Shown: piece by piece, positions 30,140 through 34,059 of the stretch
How the letters are laid out: every line of letters begins with the position of its first letter
Position numbering within the stretch: position 1 is the first letter of the stretch
Assembly (NCBI GenBank): GCA_015064745.1
Contig: SVRR01000022.1
Span: 1-34,059, forward strand
Direction of reading: 5' to 3'
From: Oscillospiraceae bacterium
Lineage (GTDB): Bacteria > Bacillota > Clostridia > Oscillospirales > CAG-272
Length of the DNA stretch: 34,059 bases
Notes under the pieces: generated by a model
The model's input: the letters and a program-made list of their open reading frames with translations, nothing else
What the model was told of the DNA's origin: nothing
Databases searched by the model: none
Position numbers and translations under genes: made by a program

Positions 30140-31624
30140 TTAGTCTTGCTTGAGTTCTTCCGCGGAAGTTTCCTCTGCGGATGTTTCCTCGATGGGAGTG
30201 TCCTCTACGGGCTCGGATTCGGGAGCGTCCTCCACAGCCTCCGCCTCGGCTTCCTCCTCGGCGTCCGCGATTGTGGGAATTGCCTCTTCTTCCGTTTCTT
30301 CGGTCACTTCCGTTTCGTCGGTTGCTTCGGTTTCCTCGGTCACTTCCGTTTCGTCGGTTGCTTCGGTTTCCTCGGTCACTTCCGTTTCGTCGGTTGCTTC
30401 CGTTTCTTCGGTCACTTCCGTTTCCTCGGTTGCTTCAATTACAGGCTTTGCTTCCTCCTTGTCAGACTTGAAGAAGGCGATGATTCTCTTGAAGAAGGCG
30501 ACGAAGAAGTTGTCGTCCTTTTCGGTACCGAGGATCGCCTCGGGCGTCATACCCGTACCGTAGATATCGTCGTAATCCTCAACGCGGATCTCGTAGCAGT
30601 AAAGGATGCCCATATTCGAGGGGATGACGAAGCTGGTCGCCGTCGCGTCCTCGTTTTCATACATAAGAAGGGGAGAGCCGACGGTGTCGCGCACCTCAAG
30701 CATCTCGTTGAAGTTCTTGATGTAAACGAGTTGATAGCCCTCCTGTGCGAAGGGAGTCGTGATCTCCTGAATAAAGGACTTGTAGCTTGCGATCAAGCGC
30801 TTAACGCGGACCGCGTAGTTGATATCCTCGTTTCTCGTGAAGTAGATAAAGCAAGCAAGGAATGCGGCGCCAAGCACGGAAAGACAGCTGAACACTCCCG
30901 TCAAAACGAGGAAGAGCTTAACGGCGACGCCCGCCTCGCACTCGAGGTATTGCATTGCACTCATCGGAACGCTCGAGGTGGTTTCGGGACGGAAGGTGAG
31001 GTCGATGAGAGGCAGCTTTAAGGTCGATTCATAGGTCTTGGGCATGGAATAGGTGCGATTGCCGACCGTATCGACGCGCATGGTGACCGAAACGTACGCG
31101 TCCACGTTGGTAAGCTTGTATGCGTCAATAAATTCAGCCGCCTGCGCTCTGTATGCGTCGTAGTCGACCGTAACGGTGTTCAAAAGGTGTGTATTACCCT
31201 CTACCGCGGCAGAGGTCGGCACCTTAATGACGTCCACGGGCTGGTAGATCGGCACCTTCGAGGTTCTGTCTGCAACGACGAGGGTGATGGTGACGGACTC
31301 GGTATAGAAATACGTTACGTCGGGCTCGTCCACTGCGATGGTGTAAACGAACTCCGCTTGCACCTCGTCCGTAAGATCGGCGACGTAGGACTGATTCTGG
31401 TTCTGCCACTCGTCAAGATATTCGTTGGGGAAGAGCTTTACCTTGTAGGCAATATTGCTCGTTTCGCTGTAGGAAACGAACAGCGTGTCGTCGAGGGCTC
31501 GGTAAACGATCCCGAACACCGCCGACAGGAGAACAAGCCCGCAAAGGATAAGCGAGAAAATCATAATCCGTTTTTTACGGTTCAGCCTGTATTCCCTTCT
31601 TCGCTTTTTTTCTGCTTCAGACAT
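30140..31624 (-). CDS. DUF5305-like membrane protein with acidic repeat tail
   Basis: A 494-residue bitopic/two-span protein. A strongly basic N-terminus (KKRRREYRLNRKKR) precedes the first membrane segment (about 18-40). An outside domain of about 200 residues follows, with NIAYKVKLFPNEYL near its start, as in DUF5305. A second membrane segment (about 233-265, KLFLVLTGVFSCLSVLGAAF) leads to an inside domain (about 266-390). Residues about 400-445 are a tandem repeat of ATDETEVTEETE, encoded by 36-base DNA repeats at 30301-30435, and the end is rich in E, A and S. DUF5305 proteins are found next to signal peptidases in Archaea and Bacillota; their role is unknown. The place between the peptidase and the large substrate suggests a part in export or assembly. 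ATG 31624 has AAAGGA. Confidence 0.7.
   Translation of the reverse strand: MSEAEKKRRREYRLNRKKRIMIFSLILCGLVLLSAVFGIVYRALDDTLFVSYSETSNIAYKVKLFPNEYLDEWQNQNQSYVADLTDEVQAEFVYTIAVDEPDVTYFYTESVTITLVVADRTSKVPIYQPVDVIKVPTSAAVEGNTHLLNTVTVDYDAYRAQAAEFIDAYKLTNVDAYVSVTMRVDTVGNRTYSMPKTYESTLKLPLIDLTFRPETTSSVPMSAMQYLECEAGVAVKLFLVLTGVFSCLSVLGAAFLACFIYFTRNEDINYAVRVKRLIASYKSFIQEITTPFAQEGYQLVYIKNFNEMLEVRDTVGSPLLMYENEDATATSFVIPSNMGILYCYEIRVEDYDDIYGTGMTPEAILGTEKDDNFFVAFFKRIIAFFKSDKEEAKPVIEATEETEVTEETEATDETEVTEETEATDETEVTEETEATDETEVTEETEEEAIPTIADAEEEAEAEAVEDAPESEPVEDTPIEETSAEETSAEELKQD
30301..30435 (-). repeat. 36-bp tandem repeat inside the DUF5305-like gene
   Basis: About 3.7 copies: 30301-30336, 30337-30372, 30373-30408 and a partial copy 30409-30435. 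Copies 1 and 2 are identical; copy 3 has two changes. The period of 36 keeps the frame and encodes twelve residues, so copy number change by slippage would alter tail length without breaking the gene. Confidence 0.92.
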
Positions 31625-31673
31625 GATATAGTCCTTTCTGTGAAAAAACCAAAAATTTTTCTCGGAATTTACT

Positions 31674-32804
31674 TTAATTAAACAGCCCTCTTAACCAAAG
31701 GGTGGGATAGCCGAAATAAGGTATTTTACCCTTCACGACGCCGATAATGTCGGCGTCGGTAGTATAGCCGCTATCGAGGTAATCGTTTGCGTCACCTTGG
31801 GTAAAATAACGATTGCGCCCGTTGACACGGGAAATATCGACGATGCGATGCACTGTCACACGGTCGTTGTGGTAGAAGACGATGACGTCCTGCTCGTCCA
31901 CAAATTGCCCTGTATATTCCTCAAAGATGACAGCGTCGCCCTTGTTGATCGAGCCCGTCATGCTATCGGTCGCAATGATGAGAAGTCCGAAGCGAAATTC
32001 GTTGGAGATCAGCATCATAAAGGAAGTAACGAAGATCAGCGCCGACACGACCATGGCGTACAGCCATTTTCCCGCACGGCGCTTCTCGGTCGTTTTGACA
32101 GTTTTTCCGTAAAGCAGACGCAAAAGGAAGAGGAGCGCAGGGGGCAAAAGAATGGAAACAAATGAGGAAAGAGAATCAGGCATGCCCGATCGGATGGGGA
32201 TAAGAAAGGGAGCAAGAGAGGTCACAAGGCGGAAGCTGATGGCAGGCCAAACACCGTAGTGCTTTCCCGTATATTGATAAAGAGGTTGTGCGGCAAGCGC
32301 GGGCAAAAGCGTCGCGCCCATAAGGTCCATAAAGTGATAAAAGTTCGTCACCGCGGAAAAGGAAGTGACGAGTAGCACCTCGGAAAGAGTACCGATAACG
32401 TACGCCACCGAGCGAGCGAAAAATCCCTTTTGACCGAGAAAGGCACATCTCGTGATTTCGATCGAAATAACCGTAATGGTAATGGGAAGAATATACGATA
32501 AAAGGGAACGAAAAGAAAATGCTACATCGGCAAGAAAGAAGCCGAAATGAAGTCCCGAAAGAAGACACAGCGCCGTGTACAGCACGGCGACGAGAAGGGT
32601 AACGAAGAGCACGGCGCGTCTATGCACCGAGGAAAAGGGCATCTTCTTAAGATAAAGGAAGGCGAAAAAGGCAAAAACAGGGGTGATCGCCGCAACGGCG
32701 TAGCGCGCGGCATTGCGAGAGAGAAGGCATAGGACAAGGAAGAGAAGAAGGCATAGAGAGATACCGATCACGAACGGTCGTCGGTCGAGCACGGGGCGTC
32801 TCAT
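31674..32804 (-). CDS. Signal peptidase I, ER/SipW type, with large N-terminal membrane domain
   Basis: A 376-residue protein whose last ~120 residues are a signal peptidase of the S26B (SipW/SEC11) type. S281 in ATDSMTGSINKGD is the nucleophile. H319 in VTVHRIV stands where bacterial-type enzymes have lysine, the mark of the ER type. TQGDANDYLDSGYT holds the third conserved segment (aspartate), then GVVKGKIPYFGY. Residues 1-270 form about six to eight membrane segments; SipW of Bacillus is only about 190 residues with two spans, so this extension is unusual. It probably cleaves the GIGYA-ALND signals of the two neighbouring secreted proteins. ATG 32804 has GGAGAAAGGA. The 57 bases to the gene before it contain no terminator. 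Confidence 0.88.
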   Translation of the reverse strand: MRRPVLDRRPFVIGISLCLLLFLVLCLLSRNAARYAVAAITPVFAFFAFLYLKKMPFSSVHRRAVLFVTLLVAVLYTALCLLSGLHFGFFLADVAFSFRSLLSYILPITITVISIEITRCAFLGQKGFFARSVAYVIGTLSEVLLVTSFSAVTNFYHFMDLMGATLLPALAAQPLYQYTGKHYGVWPAISFRLVTSLAPFLIPIRSGMPDSLSSFVSILLPPALLFLLRLLYGKTVKTTEKRRAGKWLYAMVVSALIFVTSFMMLISNEFRFGLLIIATDSMTGSINKGDAVIFEEYTGQFVDEQDVIVFYHNDRVTVHRIVDISRVNGRNRYFTQGDANDYLDSGYTTDADIIGVVKGKIPYFGYPTLWLRGLFN

Positions 32805-32861
32805 ATTCCTTTCTCCTTTCCTTGTCCTCAGCGCGATCGTGCGCCGCGTTACGGGGTGAAA

Positions 32862-33365
32862 TTAGCCTGCAGAGGATACGTTGAAACTAATGCCGAAGCT
32901 CTCTGCTTCATCAAAGTCAGCTGCAACGGTCTGCTTGAGGACGATCTTGATAACAACCTCGATCTCAGCGCCGGCTGCGATGCTGTTACCCGAGGGGTAC
33001 TCAGCGGTCACACGGAAGTGGTCAGAGTCCTGAGAGGTGTTGGTCACGATGGTCGCGGGAACGGCGGAATCGTTCTTCACAGTCACGGTACAGGTCGCCG
33101 TATCACCAACGATTGCGAGGGTGTCGTCAATGGTGACATTAACGGTATCGGGCTTTTCGCCTGTGACAAACTCAGCCGTACAATTCACAACAGAGGGCGT
33201 GCCGGTGTAGTAGACTTCTCCGTCGAACGCGTCATCGGCCGCACTCTTGGTAAGGATACCGCTACCGTTTGCGTGGAGCGCGTCATTGAGGGCTGCGTAA
33301 CCGATACCCATAGTGACGACGGTCACGAGAGTGAGGGCGAGAATTGCAAGTCTTCTTGCTTTCAT
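32862..33365 (-). CDS. Small TasA/camelysin-like secreted protein with SipW-type signal peptide
   Basis: A 167-residue exported protein. The signal peptide MKARRLAILALTLVTVVTMG ends GIGYAALNDAL, the same cleavage region as in the large protein at 29017-30078. The mature part has an immunoglobulin-like beta pattern: ATCTVTVKNDSAVPATIVTN and AGAEIEVVIKIVLKQTV, as in TasA/camelysin and DUF11-like folds. It is acidic and rich in Thr, Ser and Val, with C-terminal SFNVSSAG and no anchor. As first gene of the operon, immediately after the long leader and a GGAGAAAA ribosome site, it is likely the most abundant product. Role inferred as a fibre or matrix subunit. Confidence 0.78.
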   Translation of the reverse strand: MKARRLAILALTLVTVVTMGIGYAALNDALHANGSGILTKSAADDAFDGEVYYTGTPSVVNCTAEFVTGEKPDTVNVTIDDTLAIVGDTATCTVTVKNDSAVPATIVTNTSQDSDHFRVTAEYPSGNSIAAGAEIEVVIKIVLKQTVAADFDEAESFGISFNVSSAG

Positions 33366-33520
33366 TGTGTTTTCTCCTTTTTTTTTTTTTTATATCACGG
33401 ATATTCTCCGCAGATACCAAAAATCTCAAGCCCTTTTGCGAAATTTCAAGGTTTTTCGCACGAAACGCGCGTTTCAAACAAAGGCTTTCCTAGTATACTA
33501 TACAGTTGTAAATTTGTTGC
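33366..33520 (-). promoter_or_regulatory. Long structured leader of the TasA/SipW-like operon
   Basis: The predicted start (near 33520) leaves about 155 bases before ATG 33365. It contains GTATA-C-TATAC (33493-33503) just after the start, a perfect palindrome GAAACGCGCGTTTC (33462-33475), a GCGAAA/TTTCGC stem (33438-33459), a TATC..CGGA/TCCG..GATA stem (33392-33416), and an A14 run (33391-33378 on the minus strand) directly before GGAG. No known riboswitch is recognised. Confidence 0.5.
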
Positions 33521-33526
33521 GGATAT

Positions 33527-33555
33527 ATTATAACATAAAGCAAACGCTTTGTCAA
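33527..33555 (-). promoter_or_regulatory. Promoter of the TasA/SipW-like operon
   Basis: On the minus strand TTGACA (33555-33550), 17-base spacer, TATAAT (33532-33527): a perfect consensus. Such a strong promoter suggests that a repressor or the leader controls the operon. Confidence 0.87.
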
Positions 33556-33582
33556 CCCTCCACGAACTTAAAAAAACAATAA

Positions 33583-33801
33583 AAGAAGTTAGTAAATTTT
33601 TATCGTTTAGATGAAAGAATTCTCGGATATATGTCACGTCATCACGAGAATTTAGAGAAAAGCTTTATGGATGAGCAGAAACAAACCTTTGAGAACTTTC
33701 ACGATTGTTGGAGTGAGTATATGAGCTTGGTGGAGGCGGCAATCTTTGAATACGCTTTCAAACTGGGGATGCAGATTGCTATTGAAACTTTGACTGAATA
33801 A
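33583..33801 (+). pseudogene. DUF6809-like protein, C-terminal part (small gene or 5'-truncated remnant)
   Basis: The frame open from 33583 to TAA 33799-33801 reads KKLVNFYRLDERILGYMSRH, then ENLEKSFMDEQKQTFENFHD, and ends EAAIFEYAFKLGMQIAIETL. The last part fits DUF6809 proteins of Clostridia (E/F-x-x-x-x-x-x-x-L-x-x-x-E-x-x-x-I/F-x-Y-G/A-F-K-L-G). Resemblance seems to begin before the only ATG (33631), which has no ribosome site, and TAA at 33580 closes the frame, so the N-terminus is probably lost. The fragment is 56 residues from that ATG. It abuts the operon promoter at 33527-33555. Function unknown. Confidence 0.5.
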
Positions 33802-33807
33802 CCCACG

Positions 33808-33845
33808 AGGGCTGACAGAAGAAAAACTGTCAGCCCTTATGGTTT
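33808..33845 (+). terminator. Probable intrinsic terminator
   Basis: Stem AGGGCTGACAG (33808-33818) / CTGTCAGCCCT (33827-33837), eight-base loop, followed by TATGGTTTT. The tail is only moderately T-rich. Confidence 0.7.
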
Positions 33846-33852
33846 TGAACGC

Positions 33853-33881
33853 TTGAAATATTCATAAAAATATGGTATAAT
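33853..33881 (+). promoter_or_regulatory. Promoter upstream of the XRE regulator
   Basis: TTGAAA (33853-33858), 17-base spacer, TATAAT (33876-33881). Start near 33888, giving a leader of about 125 bases that contains the hairpin at 33922-33960. A nearer TATACT (33985-33990) lacks a good -35 box. Confidence 0.75.
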
Positions 33882-33921
33882 TATCTCACCGATCAATAAG
33901 AATTTGACGGTTATTTTTGCT

Positions 33922-33960
33922 CTACCGTTGGTTTACTTCTCCTCACTAAACCAACGGTAG
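33922..33960 (+). promoter_or_regulatory. Perfect 14-bp hairpin in the leader of the XRE gene
   Basis: CTACCGTTGGTTTA (33922-33935) / TAAACCAACGGTAG (33947-33960), loop CTTCTCCTCAC. There is no T run after it. The loop's CTCCT is complementary to AGGAG in the ribosome site AAAGGAGG just before ATG 34012, so loop-to-ribosome-site pairing is possible. It may alternatively be a DNA operator. Confidence 0.55.
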
Positions 33961-34011
33961 GTGTACGTTAAATCAGATATCAGTTATACTGTATGCGAAA
34001 GGAGGTCGTCT

Positions 34012-34059
34012 ATGGATCAATTGAAGATGGGAAGATTTATCGCCGAGTGCAGAAAGCAG
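34012..34059 (+). CDS. XRE-family helix-turn-helix regulator (N-terminus only, cut by window end)
   Basis: ATG 34012 follows AAAGGAGG (33999-34006 region) and gives MDQLKMGRFIAECRKQ before the window ends. This is the usual first helix of clostridial XRE/Cro-C1 regulators (MDQ-x-K-x-G-x-F-I-A-x-x-R-K-x-x-x-x-T-Q). Nothing after it can be seen. It is transcribed away from the TasA/SipW-like operon, with a gene remnant between them. Confidence 0.75.
   Translation, partial: MDQLKMGRFIAECRKQ

Noticed and set aside
30301-30435. CRISPR-like array of 36-base repeats
   Set aside because: The repeats are contiguous with no unique spacers, keep the reading frame and encode a peptide repeat.
30150-30563. 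Plus-strand frame rich in Ser-Val repeats, possible surface protein
   Set aside because: It is the reverse reading of the acidic repeat of the DUF5305-like gene; no start signals.

Overview
The window reads as chromosome from an anaerobic Bacillota bacterium, most likely an uncultured member of class Clostridia (inference). The reasons are the many TTGACA-N17-TATAAT promoters and AGGAGG-type ribosome sites, T-tailed hairpin terminators, a Feo system with a cysteine-rich FeoB-associated peptide, class I [4Fe-4S] fumarase split in two subunits, a fused-E1 2-oxoacid dehydrogenase with an alanine/proline-linked E2, and TasA/SipW-type secretion. Base composition looks near 50% GC. Almost all genes look chromosomal and housekeeping; there is no transposase, phage module or CRISPR array.

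Layout. (1) 1-680: the C-terminal end of a probable carbohydrate-active secreted or surface enzyme. (2) 746-4291: a half-size siroheme/[4Fe-4S] sulfite/nitrite reductase-like gene, divergent from a three-gene FecCD/BtuCD-type ABC importer, with two perfect promoters arranged as mirror images between them. (3) 4361-6250: a frameshifted gene remnant, an alanine dehydrogenase-family enzyme and tRNA-Glu(CTC). (4) 6251-6527: a dense run of palindromes, then a hairpin array with GATTCCAT spacers. (5) 6526-10423: a LysR regulator divergent from trkA-trkH potassium uptake. (6) 10530-13094: feoA-feoB-FeoB-associated peptide with three GTTAGC-N4-GCTAAC boxes, probably DtxR-type metalloregulator sites. 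(7) 13137-17122, minus strand: GH95 fucosidase, GNAT acetyltransferase and MFS transporter in one operon. (8) 17345-23592: E2, E3, fused E1 and lipoate-protein ligase. (9) 23628-28289: glycerol-1-phosphate dehydrogenase, divergent from MATE, GNAT and the two fumarase subunits. (10) 28290-28973: a decayed segment with remnants of two genes. (11) 29017-33365, minus strand: a four-gene operon made of a small TasA-like secreted protein, a signal peptidase with a large membrane domain, a DUF5305-like membrane protein with an acidic repeat tail, and a larger TasA-like secreted protein. (12) 33583-34059: a DUF6809-like remnant and the start of an XRE-type regulator behind a promoter and a perfect 14-bp hairpin.

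How they fit together. The Feo and siderophore/cobalamin-type importers provide iron or cofactors for the siroheme and Fe-S enzymes (sulfite reductase-like, fumarase). The 2-oxoacid dehydrogenase complex needs lipoylation, and its operon ends with a ligase that could attach scavenged lipoate. The most distinctive segment is the 4.5-kb operon at 29017-33365. It resembles Bacillus tapA-sipW-tasA in logic (dedicated signal peptidase plus two substrates with near-identical signal peptides), but it adds a DUF5305-like membrane protein and a peptidase with a polytopic N-terminal domain, and it is preceded by a long structured leader.
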